The notes beneath the pieces are model-generated. The model searched no databases. It saw nothing but the letters and a program-made list of their open reading frames with translations, and was not told the origin of the DNA. Source: JBDKVA01 sp039679375 (GTDB lineage Bacteria; Bacillota; Clostridia; Acetivibrionales; DTU013). From it: 37,151 nt of DNA. Location: the NCBI GenBank assembly GCA_039679375.1, contig JBDKVA010000136.1:1-37151 (forward strand), read 5' to 3'. Positions within the stretch are counted from its first letter, which is position 1, and each line of letters begins with the position of its first letter. Shown piece after piece: positions 7,680-15,900 of the stretch. Position numbers and translations under genes: made by a program.

Positions 7680-10079
7680 ATGAAGAAAATATATGTAGTT
7701 TTTTTGACAGCAATAATACTTGCACTTGTATGCCAGCCTCTTGTGGCAGCAGAAAACCCTGCTTCCACAGCACAAACGGTTGAGAATCCAACCGCCGCAA
7801 CACCATCTGCTGAAAACAAGGCAATAACAGCAACGGCAGCCAGGAACCCGACAGCCGCAGCACAAACGGCTGACCCGGACTATATCACGCTGGTCCATTC
7901 AGATAAACCTTACACGATTGCACAGGCATCCTCTCCGGACAGCAATTACCCTTATACTGTTGAAAAAAAGGATGACGTCCTTAATATTATTGACAAAGCT
8001 TCAGGCATCCGTGCGGCCATTATTTATGAATCACTTGATAATGCTGCTTTTGATGCACTTCGTGATTATTACAATGACAATTCTCTTACGGATGATGAGC
8101 TGTTCAACCGGTATACAGAGCTTGTAAAAAGCTATATTACTGCAAGTGAAAGCATGTATAATGCAAATAGTATAAACGGAGGCGAAATGGCCGCGGAGAC
8201 CGCAATGCGGGTCTTCTATGAAGGACGTGAAAAATTATACGGATTGGATGGTTGCAGCGTATACCTGTATAACATCGTTCGGTACGAAGGCCTCAATTAT
8301 ACCGAGCAGGCCTATCTGGACGTTATCGTTCCGGATCGGGACGGCAATACGGTCATTATGATCAAATTTACCATTCCAGCCGGTAAAATAGATATGGCAG
8401 CATCAGGAACAGTCGCTTCCATGCTTTCAGGAATAAGATTCAACGGTCTCCCGCCGCAATACAGCGCACCTGCCGTGTTAAAGGACAGTTCTGTTACAAA
8501 TGCCTCAAAGCTTGGAATATATCCGGCCGCCTCTCAGGAGCAGCCGAATTATGAACTATATAACAATACCGGTGCCGGTTTTTCCGTTTCATTGCCGACT
8601 ACCTATGTTCCGTTCCTTCAGAATAATTTAGGCGGGATATACAGCTACACCAGCTTTAAAATAAATCCGAACGAGATACTTTCCATCACTTCGGAGCCCT
8701 TGCCGGTTTCCGGGAATCCCAATTCCTATAACTATTTCATGGTAGCATCCTTAGGCACGATCAATTTGATCGACAGCGGAGCATTCAGGTATGGAAACAA
8801 TTTATACTCGCACTTTGCCTACAGCAGCTCTGAGACCTCAAAGAGTAAAGCAAAGCAGTTTTTTTATGATTATTACATAGAAAATGAAAATGGCAGCAGA
8901 TTATATAAATTACAGCTACAAAGCTCCATTGCCGGATCAGGCGCAAATGTCCGGAGGCAATTGGAGGAAATCCTGGCCAGCTTCAGTACGAAAAAAGCAT
9001 CCTCCGCCGAAAGCATAATCTCTCCGTCTATAAATGCTGTCATAACAAAACCAATGGTCGGTACCGTCTCGCAATCAACACCGTCAGCCATTGAAGCCAC
9101 AACGAAATACATGAACAGTGATGAGGGCTACAGCTTCACTTATCCCAAGAGTTGGCAATTGGAGGATGTTTCCTCCGATATCGCTTATGACCGGCTCCGC
9201 CTCATTGATCCTGGCCTTTCCGGCAGCCTGGAAATACTGGTTCAGGAAAGTGAATTGAAAGAATCGGCGACCTTCATCGATATCATAAAGAGTGTAGACG
9301 GATTGTCCGCAGGCGACTGGTCTGCGTTGACAACAGGATATGAACCGCCTTATGCAGGCAGGACTTCAAAGCTGCTATTTTCTAATTTTTCCATCGATGG
9401 TTCCATTTTTACGATAAACCGGCTTATTGCATTCACGGACAGCAATGGCAGGAACAGGCTCTGCTGCTCCACAGATATTCTCAAGGGGCATAAACTGTAT
9501 TCCATGTTTATTATTGCCGGTGAATATATGATAAAAGATGGCCGGTTCAACGACGTCAGGATCAATGAATGGGTCAGCGAAGTGGCCGCCTCCTTCCACA
9601 TTGAAACTACAAAGGAATCGGAAGCAAGAAGGATCTCGGGAGAATCCCGGAACAGGAAAATCGTTTTTATGGAAAATTACCTGAAGCAAACGGTCAACTC
9701 GAATATCACCATCTCTTCTGTCGGAAAAATACAGCCCGACAATACGCTGTTCGTCGCCGTCAGCAGTACAACCGAAGGTGGCGTCGAATATGTGAATGAA
9801 AGCGGCTTTTATAAGGTAAAGCTGGATTATCCGAACCGAAAGGTCGAACTGGTTAATCGCATACTGAACCGCGATATTATCCGAAAAGAACTGGATATAC
9901 TGATAAAGCGGTATCAGGACAAAATCATCATGAATGTATATATCAATGAGCCTGACATGACAATTACCGTCAAAAGCCTTGAAAATCAGTCCTCTACACC
10001 TGTTACCGATGTATACCGTGTCAACACTTCATTGACCGGCAACGGCGTAAATTGGGAAACTGTCATCGCCGGAAAGTAA
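7680..10079 (+). CDS. Large secreted protein with PsbP-like segments, function unknown
   Basis: The 799-residue product starts with a clear signal peptide (KK, hydrophobic core, cleavage near VAA-EN at about 24-25). A low-complexity Ala/Thr/Pro/Asn linker to about residue 63 follows, in which a DNA unit with GCACAAACGG recurs, suggesting local duplication. Two later stretches have the look of PsbP/DUF1795-like folds: GAGFSVSLPTTYVPF near 300 and DEGYSFTYPKSWQLED near 483. The C-terminus (from about 660) resembles a small alpha+beta domain. No catalytic motif, membrane anchor or sortase signal was seen. AGAGGT lies nine bases before the ATG. It is divergent from larE and followed by a good terminator, so it is probably monocistronic. 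Function not recognised. Confidence 0.85.
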   Translation: MKKIYVVFLTAIILALVCQPLVAAENPASTAQTVENPTAATPSAENKAITATAARNPTAAAQTADPDYITLVHSDKPYTIAQASSPDSNYPYTVEKKDDVLNIIDKASGIRAAIIYESLDNAAFDALRDYYNDNSLTDDELFNRYTELVKSYITASESMYNANSINGGEMAAETAMRVFYEGREKLYGLDGCSVYLYNIVRYEGLNYTEQAYLDVIVPDRDGNTVIMIKFTIPAGKIDMAASGTVASMLSGIRFNGLPPQYSAPAVLKDSSVTNASKLGIYPAASQEQPNYELYNNTGAGFSVSLPTTYVPFLQNNLGGIYSYTSFKINPNEILSITSEPLPVSGNPNSYNYFMVASLGTINLIDSGAFRYGNNLYSHFAYSSSETSKSKAKQFFYDYYIENENGSRLYKLQLQSSIAGSGANVRRQLEEILASFSTKKASSAESIISPSINAVITKPMVGTVSQSTPSAIEATTKYMNSDEGYSFTYPKSWQLEDVSSDIAYDRLRLIDPGLSGSLEILVQESELKESATFIDIIKSVDGLSAGDWSALTTGYEPPYAGRTSKLLFSNFSIDGSIFTINRLIAFTDSNGRNRLCCSTDILKGHKLYSMFIIAGEYMIKDGRFNDVRINEWVSEVAASFHIETTKESEARRISGESRNRKIVFMENYLKQTVNSNITISSVGKIQPDNTLFVAVSSTTEGGVEYVNESGFYKVKLDYPNRKVELVNRILNRDIIRKELDILIKRYQDKIIMNVYINEPDMTITVKSLENQSSTPVTDVYRVNTSLTGNGVNWETVIAGK

Positions 10080-10091
10080 AATTGCAAAATG

Positions 10092-10131
10092 AAAGCCAGC
10101 CTCATGTTTTACCACGGGCTGGCTTTAATTT
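10092..10131 (+). terminator. Rho-independent terminator after the 7680 gene
   Basis: A perfect 10-bp stem, AAAGCCAGCC (10092-10101) with GGCTGGCTTT (10117-10126), has a 15-nt loop and is followed by AATTTTG. The U-tract is short, but the position 12 bp after the stop codon fits a terminator. Confidence 0.75.
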
Positions 10132-10148
10132 TGCTGCGCACACATAAA

Positions 10149-10180
10149 AGAGACAGGGGAACAGATTCATTGTCCCTTGA
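10149..10180. repeat. REP-like GGGACA/TGTCCC palindrome, upstream copy
   Basis: The stretch around AGGGGAACA (10155-10163) and TTGTCCCT (10170-10177) forms an imperfect palindrome of the GGGGACAG...TGTCCC type, scattered in many Clostridia and often linked to REP-associated transposases. A related copy lies on the other side of the alpha/beta hydrolase gene. It lacks a U-tract and follows a better terminator, so I do not call it a terminator. Confidence 0.45.
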
Positions 10181-10311
10181 TGTGTTGACACACTATCAGA
10201 AAATTTAAAAGCAATACATGGTTCCGGAAGTGCTTAGAATTTTTTCGGTGCTTGTAATATCTTATATGACTGGCATAGTTAAGCTTTAATAATCCGTTTG
10301 TCCTCCTATAC

Positions 10312-10341
10312 TTGACACATATGTATTTATTGTCATATTAT
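10312..10341 (+). promoter_or_regulatory. Strong sigma-A promoter, distal to the alpha/beta hydrolase gene
   Basis: Consensus -35 TTGACA (10312-10317), an 18-bp spacer and -10 TATTAT (10336-10341). Transcription would start near 10348, giving a leader of about 215 nt before the ATG at 10563. Confidence 0.7.
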
Positions 10342-10347
10342 AGAATT

Positions 10348-10562
10348 ATATCTAATCTGTAATTTTTATGCTACTATATGCCATTTTATATTCTTATTTA
10401 TGCACCGAGCTGGGCAAAATATTGCCCGATCAAAGCTAATATGACCTTTCTGAGCATCGCCCGGATCTTGCTTTAAGTAAGAAATGTAAATATGCAGTTT
10501 AAAAAGTTGCAAAAACCAATAAAGAGGGCTAAAACACCAAAAAATACGGGGAGATGAATGTA
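10348..10562 (+). other. Long 5' leader with stem-loops, possible cis-regulatory RNA
   Basis: Between the strong promoter and the hydrolase gene lies about 215 nt without a convincing ORF. It contains GGGCAA-AATA-TTGCCC (around 10413-10428) nested inside AGCT...AGCT, followed by a block ending GCATCGCCCGGATC. This suggests a folded leader. I do not recognise a known riboswitch class; the block GATCAAAGC loosely recalls parts of c-di-GMP-I aptamers, but other conserved parts are absent. Confidence 0.35.
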
Positions 10563-11927
10563 ATGAGAAGAAGTTCCAAAGTATTTATAACAATGCTATT
10601 GGCTTTCCTGCTAGTTTTCAGCGGCATCCCGGCTCAAGCCTCCAATGATGCCGGATCCAGGGATGAGACGCTGGCTGCAAGAGCGGTTGCACAGCTGCCG
10701 CAGGAAACGGGTGCCAGCCTGATATCCTGCACAAAAACACAGCTTACCGGTAATATATATAAGTATTCTTATATATTGCGGGTAGGACCCGGCGAATATG
10801 ATAAAATAGGTGTATACAGGGTTGTGAAGGCAAATGCAAATGGAACGCCCATACCGGCGTCCAGGTCTGTAATGATGGTTCATGGCGCCTCTTCCAACTT
10901 TGACAGCTCCTTTTTAACCGGAACGGTTTCCGATAATATTCCGGAAGACCAGTCAATTGGATTTTATATGGCGCAAAACAATATAGATGTATGGGGCATA
11001 GACTTCAGATGGACGCTTATTCCTGCAACTGAAACCGATTTGTCGTTCATGAGAGATTGGGATACGTCAATGAAATTGGATGATTTACAAATAGCCATAA
11101 AGCTTGCAAGAATAATAAGAAGTCTCACCGGCAGCGGTTTTGGAAGGATATTTCTGCTTGGGCACAGTATGGGGGCGCTGCTTACATATGCGTACGCAAA
11201 CGCCGAGACACAGCTGCCGGAGCCGTCGAGGGATATTAAGGGCATTATCCCCATGGATATCGTTTTTAAGACCTCGCCTGAAAACCCCGACCTGAAACAG
11301 GCCTCGTATGGCAGGTACCAGGCATTAAAGGCATTATATGATTCAGGAATCTACTATAATGATAAGGGTAAAAATCTTAATATTATAGCAGGACTGTCGG
11401 CAACAGCCCCTGACGATCCATCCCCAATAATGCCGGGCCTTACTAATAAACAGGCAGGCATATTCATTCTGAGCTCAACATATGCCACTTATGCTCCTTT
11501 GCAGCCCGATACGCCGTATTATCATTATCTGGCCGGAAGCTTTGACGAATATGGGATTCCAACCGGGTTTCAGTATGCAAACCTTGGCCTTACCCTTGAT
11601 ATCGGGCTTGCAGCCCCTGCTTATCAAAGCCTTGCGGAGATCATTGACAATGAGGCGCTGACATCCGACGCGGTAGATTTGCCTTATGACGACCATCTGG
11701 CGGATATAGAAATCCCGGTGTTTTATGTCGGCGCGGCAGGCGGATATGGAGAATACGGAGCTTATACCACTTCACTGCTCGGAAGCGAAGATAATTGCTA
11801 CACGATCGTTCAATTGCACTCTCCTGAGGAAGTTGCGCTGGACTATGGGCATACCGATTTGTTATGGTCCGGTAATGCAAAAACTCTGGTTTGGAGTCCT
11901 ATATTGGACTGGATAAATTGCCACTAA
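10563..11927 (+). CDS. Secreted alpha/beta hydrolase (lipase/esterase-like)
   Basis: The product of 454 residues begins MRRSSKVFITM, has a hydrophobic core and a signal peptidase site near AQA (about residue 26), so it is exported. The alpha/beta hydrolase core shows the oxyanion region VMMVHGASSNF (about 103-113), the nucleophile elbow LLGHSMGA with Ser202, a likely acid in the IEIPVFYVGAAGG region, and a late DYGHTDLLW that can supply the catalytic His. The substrate cannot be told; lipase or esterase is a reasonable guess. The ATG at 10563 is chosen because GGGGAG ends nine bases before it; the ATG at 10554 abuts that site. REP-like palindromes flank the gene, and it converges with prfB. 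Confidence 0.85.
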   Translation: MRRSSKVFITMLLAFLLVFSGIPAQASNDAGSRDETLAARAVAQLPQETGASLISCTKTQLTGNIYKYSYILRVGPGEYDKIGVYRVVKANANGTPIPASRSVMMVHGASSNFDSSFLTGTVSDNIPEDQSIGFYMAQNNIDVWGIDFRWTLIPATETDLSFMRDWDTSMKLDDLQIAIKLARIIRSLTGSGFGRIFLLGHSMGALLTYAYANAETQLPEPSRDIKGIIPMDIVFKTSPENPDLKQASYGRYQALKALYDSGIYYNDKGKNLNIIAGLSATAPDDPSPIMPGLTNKQAGIFILSSTYATYAPLQPDTPYYHYLAGSFDEYGIPTGFQYANLGLTLDIGLAAPAYQSLAEIIDNEALTSDAVDLPYDDHLADIEIPVFYVGAAGGYGEYGAYTTSLLGSEDNCYTIVQLHSPEEVALDYGHTDLLWSGNAKTLVWSPILDWINCH

Positions 11928-11935
11928 CGAGTGGA

Positions 11936-12030
11936 CAGTGAATAGGGAGACAGGTTCGCCGTGTCCCGACGTGTGGATAAATGAGGAGGTATGGACAGAG
12001 GGACAATGTACCTGTACCTCTGTCCATTCT
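11936..12030. repeat. REP-like palindromes, downstream copy, with an 11-bp perfect hairpin
   Basis: Two related structures lie in the 132-bp gap between converging genes. The first is GGGAGACAGG (11945-11954) with GTGTCCC (11961-11967), matching the type seen near 10160. The second is a perfect hairpin, ATGGACAGAGG (11991-12001) and CCTCTGTCCAT (12017-12027), with a 15-nt loop. Neither side has a U-run, so it is not a classical terminator, though it could stop transcription or protect 3' ends in both directions. Confidence 0.5.
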
Positions 12031-12059
12031 TACCGAATGCAATTGGATAAATTGATGCA

Positions 12060-13167
12060 TTACAACTGCGAAGAGTGCACAAGATATGCATTGATGAATT
12101 TGTCCAGATCGCCGTCCATCACAGCATCGACATCACCCATCTCATAATTGGTGCGGTGATCCTTTACGAGCGTATAGGGGCAGAATACATAGGACCGTAT
12201 CTGACTTCCCCAGGCGATCTCCATCTGTACGCCCTTCAGGTCTTCGATCTTTTCCTTGTGCTCGCGCTCCTTGAGATCCATCAGCTTGGACTTCAGCATT
12301 CTCATCGCTGTGTCCTTATTCTGGAACTGCGATCTTTGAGTCTGGCATGATACGACAACACCTGTCGGGATATGAGTGATTCGTACAGCCGAATCAGTCT
12401 TGTTAATGTGCTGGCCGCCAGCCCCACTGGACCTGTAGGTGTCGACCCTCAGATCCTCCGGGTTGATATCGACCTCAATTTCGTCATCAAGCTCAGGCAT
12501 GACCTCAACGGAGGCAAAGGAAGTGTGCCTTCTGCCTGAAGCGTCAAAGGGCGAGATTCTCACAAGTCTGTGCACGCCGCTTTCCGATCGGAGATAGCCA
12601 TATGCGTTTTCTCCGATGATGTTGACGGTAGCGCTTTTGATACCCGCTTCGTCCCCATCAAGATAGTCAAGCAAAGTGATTGTATAATCGTGCTTCTCTG
12701 CCCAACGCGTAAACATCCGAAGCAGCATTTGCACCCAGTCCTGTGCCTCTGTACCGCCGGCGCCTGCATGCAGCGTCAGTATTGCATTATTCTTGTCATA
12801 GGGCTTGGTCAGAAGCGTCTCAAGCCTGAGCTTTTCAAGTATTCCCCTGAGTTTTGCAAGTCCTTCTCCGATCTCCGGTATCACACTGGCATCCTCTTCT
12901 TCCATTCCCAGTTCGTTGAGCGTTTTGAGATCCTCCAGATCGGACAAAAGCCTCTCAACCTTTTCAACTTTTGTTTTTAACCCTTTCGTCTTTTGCAGTA
13001 CTTTCTGCGAACTCTCCATATCATCCCAGAAGCCCGGCTCTGCAGCTTTCTGCTCAAGCTCCTCTATCTCGACTTTCAGCCTGGGGATGTCAAAGAGAAG
13101 CCCCCATTTCGACGATAGCATTGCGCAGGCTTTCAATTTCCAGTTTGAATTGTTCCAGTTCAAGCAT
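12060..13167 (-). CDS. prfB: Peptide chain release factor 2, with programmed +1 frameshift
   Basis: RF2 reads UGA and UAA stops and triggers peptide release. The true start is the ATG at 13167 (GGAG nine bases upstream). The first 25 codons read MLELEQFKLE...MGASL and reach an in-frame TGA at 13092-13090 in the context CTT TGA C. Skipping one base there joins DIPRLKVEIEE and the remaining frame, giving 368 residues. An internal GGGGG (13105-13101) is the stimulating Shine-Dalgarno-like element. RF2 hallmarks are the SPF anticodon-like tripeptide in RISPFDASG and the GGQ motif in GAGGQHINKTDSA. A frame-naive call would start at a TTG at 13163 and give a wrong N-terminus (MNWNNSNW). It follows the ANTAR gene by 15 bp. 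Confidence 0.96.
13089..13107 (-). promoter_or_regulatory. prfB autoregulatory frameshift site
   Basis: Minus-strand ATGGGGGCTTCTCTTTGAC holds the Shine-Dalgarno-like GGGGG, the slippery CTT and the UGA stop followed by C. When RF2 is scarce, ribosomes pause at UGA and slip +1 to make more RF2. The gap between GGGGG and CTT is five bases, compared with three in Escherichia coli. Confidence 0.93.
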
Positions 13168-13182
13168 CTTAATCAACTCCAT

Positions 13183-13770
13183 CTAGCCTTTTCCGGCTGT
13201 TTTATACTTTAAAATAATCATTTCGGCAACGGACTTCATGGTCATCCTGTTGTCCATGCTCTTTTTTCTCATTCTGTCATAAGCGTCCTTCTCAGTGAGT
13301 CCATCCCGCTCCATCAGAATAGCCTTCGCCCGTTCGACCAGCTTCCTGCTCTCATAATTTTCCGTCATTTCCTTCAGCTTCTTATCCAGGCCGAGTACTC
13401 TCCTGTAATTCATGTTTGTCATTCCCACGGTATGAAGCAGTATGTCTCTGTTGACCGGCTTGGGGCAGTATGCCATGGCATTGGACTGTTCCATCATGGA
13501 AAAAATAATCGTATCCCTGAAGTCGCCAAGCAATATACTGGCACACAGCATTTCGCTGTCGATCGTCTCGAGAGTGCTTCTGGCGTCACTTTGCCAGATC
13601 CCGAAATCCACCACGATGAAATCAGGATGGTAGCTTCTCACAAGTCTCAGCAGGGATATGGCATCACTGCAGTTACCGAGAAAAATGTACCCCTCCGGAT
13701 TCAAAATATTCCGGACAGATATCTGTAATGGATTATCCGCTGACGCTACAACATATTTCTCACCAGGCAT
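13183..13770 (-). CDS. ANTAR-domain response regulator (RNA-binding antiterminator)
   Basis: This 195-residue protein has a receiver-like N-terminal domain (VVDFG with Asp55, and PKP with Lys104) and a C-terminal ANTAR domain from about residue 132, including RKLVERAKAILMERDGLTE and a closing ...MTMKSVAEMIIL. ANTAR domains bind paired hexaloop hairpins in RNA and prevent termination. The receiver has drifted from the classic acidic pocket (no DD pair is obvious near the N-terminus), so phosphorylation is uncertain. GGATGG lies about ten bases before the ATG. Its stop is 15 bp before prfB, so the two probably share a transcript. No cognate histidine kinase is present in the window. Targets are unknown. 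Confidence 0.9.
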   Translation of the reverse strand: MPGEKYVVASADNPLQISVRNILNPEGYIFLGNCSDAISLLRLVRSYHPDFIVVDFGIWQSDARSTLETIDSEMLCASILLGDFRDTIIFSMMEQSNAMAYCPKPVNRDILLHTVGMTNMNYRRVLGLDKKLKEMTENYESRKLVERAKAILMERDGLTEKDAYDRMRKKSMDNRMTMKSVAEMIILKYKTAGKG

Positions 13771-13856
13771 TAACGCTAAACCATCCTTCCTTTTAATAAT
13801 ATAACAAAAAGCAGTTATAAATAAAAGGAAAATTTGATGAAACCTTGCTTCCGAAA

Positions 13857-15023
13857 TTACCTGTGGTTTTGCACAAAGCGGCCAATCCTCTTCATCGCCT
13901 CGACGATGTTTTCATATGAATTGGCATATGTCGCCCTGATAAAGCCTTCTCCGCAGCTTCCGAAAGCAGAGCCGGGCACTGTCAGCACCTTTTCCTCCTT
14001 TAGCAGCCCTTCGCAGAATTCATCCGATGCCATGCCGGTAGAGCGTATGCAGGGAAATACATAAAATGCCCCGAGCGGTTCAAAGCATTCCAAGCCTGCT
14101 CTCCTGAAGCCGTCTACCATCACACGCCTTCTTCTGTTATACTCGCGGACCATTGCCTCAACCTCGTCATCCCCGTTGCTGAGAGCCTCTGAAGCCGCAT
14201 ATTGTGCCATCGTCGGCGAACACATGATAGCATACTGGTGGATTTTATTCATCGCCTCAATCAAAACGGGATGCGCGCAGGCGTATCCGATCCTCCAGCC
14301 TGTCATGGCAAATGCCTTGGAAAATCCGTTTATGAGTATGGTCTTTTCCTTGATTTCCGGAAAACTTGCAAATGAAACATGCTTGCCTTCATAGGTGAGC
14401 TCCGCATAGATTTCATCGGAAATGACAATGACGTTTTTATCCTTCAGCACATCCACAAGCTTCTGCTGCTCTTCCCTGGTAAGGATGGCCCCCGTAGGAT
14501 TATTCGGGAAGGGAAGTATAACTACTTTGGTCTTATCGGTCAATGCCTTTTCAAGCTGCTCCGGCTTTAATTTAAAATCATCCTCTGCTTTCAGCTCAAT
14601 CACAACCGGCGTAGCCCCTGTGAAGCTGGTGCATCCCCTGTAAGCCACAAAACTCGGCTCCGGTATGACCACCTCGTCTCCAGGCCCTGCAAGCGCCCGA
14701 AGGGCGATATCTATGCCTTCGCTTGCGCCCACCGTCACTACGATTTCGTTGGCTGGATCATATGTAACCTCGTATTTGCGGGCTGCATATTTTGCAATCT
14801 GCCTTCTCAGCTCAATAAAGCCGGGATTGGACGAATAATGCGTATGCCCCTTCTCGAGTGAATATATCCCCGCTTCCCTTATGCTCCATGGCGTTACAAA
14901 ATCCGGCTCGCCTATTCCGAGCGATATGGCGTCCTTCATTTCATTGATCAGGTCAAAGTACTTCCTGATGCCTGAAGGCGGCATGTTCTTAACACACGGC
15001 TTGATCATATTCGTTAGGTTCAT
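13857..15023 (-). CDS. PLP-dependent aminotransferase, AlaT-like
   Basis: This 388-residue fold-type I class I/II aminotransferase has PFPNNPTGA (about 171-179), ISDEIYAEL with the PLP-ring Asp203, and the Schiff-base Lys236 in NGFSKAFAMTGWRIGY. The pairing with an Lrp/AsnC regulator gene matches the Bacillus subtilis yugG-yugH (alaR-alaT) arrangement, where the enzyme is an alanine transaminase converting pyruvate and glutamate to alanine. The alanine-type T-box ahead of the operon supports this, but substrate specificity is inferred. Its ATG overlaps the regulator stop by four bases (ATGA), so translation is coupled. Length is typical. Confidence 0.9.
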   Translation of the reverse strand: MNLTNMIKPCVKNMPPSGIRKYFDLINEMKDAISLGIGEPDFVTPWSIREAGIYSLEKGHTHYSSNPGFIELRRQIAKYAARKYEVTYDPANEIVVTVGASEGIDIALRALAGPGDEVVIPEPSFVAYRGCTSFTGATPVVIELKAEDDFKLKPEQLEKALTDKTKVVILPFPNNPTGAILTREEQQKLVDVLKDKNVIVISDEIYAELTYEGKHVSFASFPEIKEKTILINGFSKAFAMTGWRIGYACAHPVLIEAMNKIHQYAIMCSPTMAQYAASEALSNGDDEVEAMVREYNRRRRVMVDGFRRAGLECFEPLGAFYVFPCIRSTGMASDEFCEGLLKEEKVLTVPGSAFGSCGEGFIRATYANSYENIVEAMKRIGRFVQNHR

Positions 15024-15499
15024 AGTATCAATGCCTCCCTGTCATCTCTGCCCTTTTCCTCAAAAATAATTCCCTCATCCTTATATTTTTTAAGAACAAA
15101 ATGTGTGGCCGTACTAAGAACAGACTCCAGCGGCGCAAGCTTTTCCGCTACAAAAAGCGCCACTTCCTTCATGCTGTTTCCTTCAATGATGACCGTCAGG
15201 TCAAATCCCCCGGACATCAGGTAGCATGCTTTTACCTGCGGATACCTGTAAATGCGTTCAGCCACCTTGTCAAAGCCCATACCTCTTTGAGGCGTGACTC
15301 TCACCTCAATCAGCGCTACAACGGTTTCCTTATTGGATTTCTCCCAGTTGATCAGTGTATTGTAACCCACTATGACGTTGTCCGCTTCCAATTTCTTTAT
15401 TGCCGCCCGTACCTCATCAACACTTTTGTTGAGCATAAGTGCAATTTCCTCCACGCTGGCCTTACTGTTTCTTTCAAGAATCTCAAGTATTTCTTCCAT
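15020..15499 (-). CDS. Lrp/AsnC-family transcriptional regulator, AlaR-like
   Basis: This 159-residue protein has an N-terminal winged helix-turn-helix (ASVEEIALMLNKSVDEVRAA, about 14-33) and a C-terminal RAM/ligand-binding domain (TPQRGMGFDKVAERI, YLMSGGFDLTVII). Such regulators sense amino acids and often control a neighbouring aminotransferase. The start has a strong AAGGAG nine bases upstream. It lies directly downstream of a T-box leader and overlaps the aminotransferase by four bases, so the operon combines RNA-level control by tRNA charging with a protein regulator. It resembles Bacillus AlaR (YugG). Confidence 0.9.
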   Translation of the reverse strand: MEEILEILERNSKASVEEIALMLNKSVDEVRAAIKKLEADNVIVGYNTLINWEKSNKETVVALIEVRVTPQRGMGFDKVAERIYRYPQVKACYLMSGGFDLTVIIEGNSMKEVALFVAEKLAPLESVLSTATHFVLKKYKDEGIIFEEKGRDDREALIL

Positions 15500-15549
15500 A
15501 CTGATCCACTCCTTATCGTTTATTTTTGATAAAATCTTTACAATATAAA

Positions 15550-15816
15550 AACTCCTTTATCCCTGATGCAGGGACGAAGGAGTTATCCGCGGTACCACCC
15601 TAATTAACGCTTGTTTGCGTTCACTTTGCGGGTACATTCATACCCACCCTCTGTAACGTGAGGTCACGTCAACCTTTATTCTCGGAGCTTTCATATCTCC
15701 GGTTTCTCAAGGCAATGCTCAGAGGCTGCCTTCCTCCTGCTCATTTACCGGATCGCACCATCCTCCGGCTCTCTTGGAAAATTACAGGCCTACTCTTCCT
15801 CTTCATTGCATGTGAT
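15550..15816 (-). promoter_or_regulatory. T-box leader RNA, probable alanine specificity
   Basis: On the minus strand the leader shows a stem I base (GCAATG pairing with CATTGC, then AGAGG with CCTCT), the AGTA loop motif, AGAGAG, and a stem III (CCGGAG...CTCCG). It then has the T-box GGGTGGTACCGCGG (15600-15587) and a terminator (AACTCCTT/AAGGAGTT, 15584-15550) followed by TTTT. The best specifier reading is GCA (15729-15727, Ala), with GGC (Gly) one base over as the alternative. The bulge is UGGU, which pairs with a tRNA whose discriminator is A. That fits tRNA-Ala and not the usual tRNA-Gly (U73). Uncharged tRNA-Ala would stabilise the antiterminator and switch on the regulator and aminotransferase genes. 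Confidence 0.95.
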
Positions 15817-15831
15817 ATAAAATTAAAATAA

Positions 15832-15860
15832 ATTATAACAGGCATACATAAATAAATCAA
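15832..15860 (-). promoter_or_regulatory. Promoter of the T-box operon
   Basis: Minus-strand -35 TTGATT (15860-15855), 17-bp spacer and -10 TATAAT (15837-15832) place the start near 15825, just before the first stem of the T-box leader. Confidence 0.8.
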
Positions 15861-15900
15861 GGTATTTTAAAAATATTATCTATTATGGTAATCCAACCAA

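Noticed and set aside
7564..7898. Minus-strand frames of 81-99 residues near the start of the secreted-protein gene
   Set aside because: They are shadows of the Ala/Thr-rich linker, with Cys/Leu-rich unnatural composition.
11991..12027. Perfect 11-bp hairpin as a bidirectional rho-independent terminator
   Set aside because: No U-run on either side; kept as a REP-like structure instead.
12060..13163. Single-frame ORF of 367 residues with TTG start, as the prfB gene
   Set aside because: Its first 25 or so residues are in the wrong frame; the CTT TGA C site and the ATG at 13167 with GGAG show the frameshifted gene is real.
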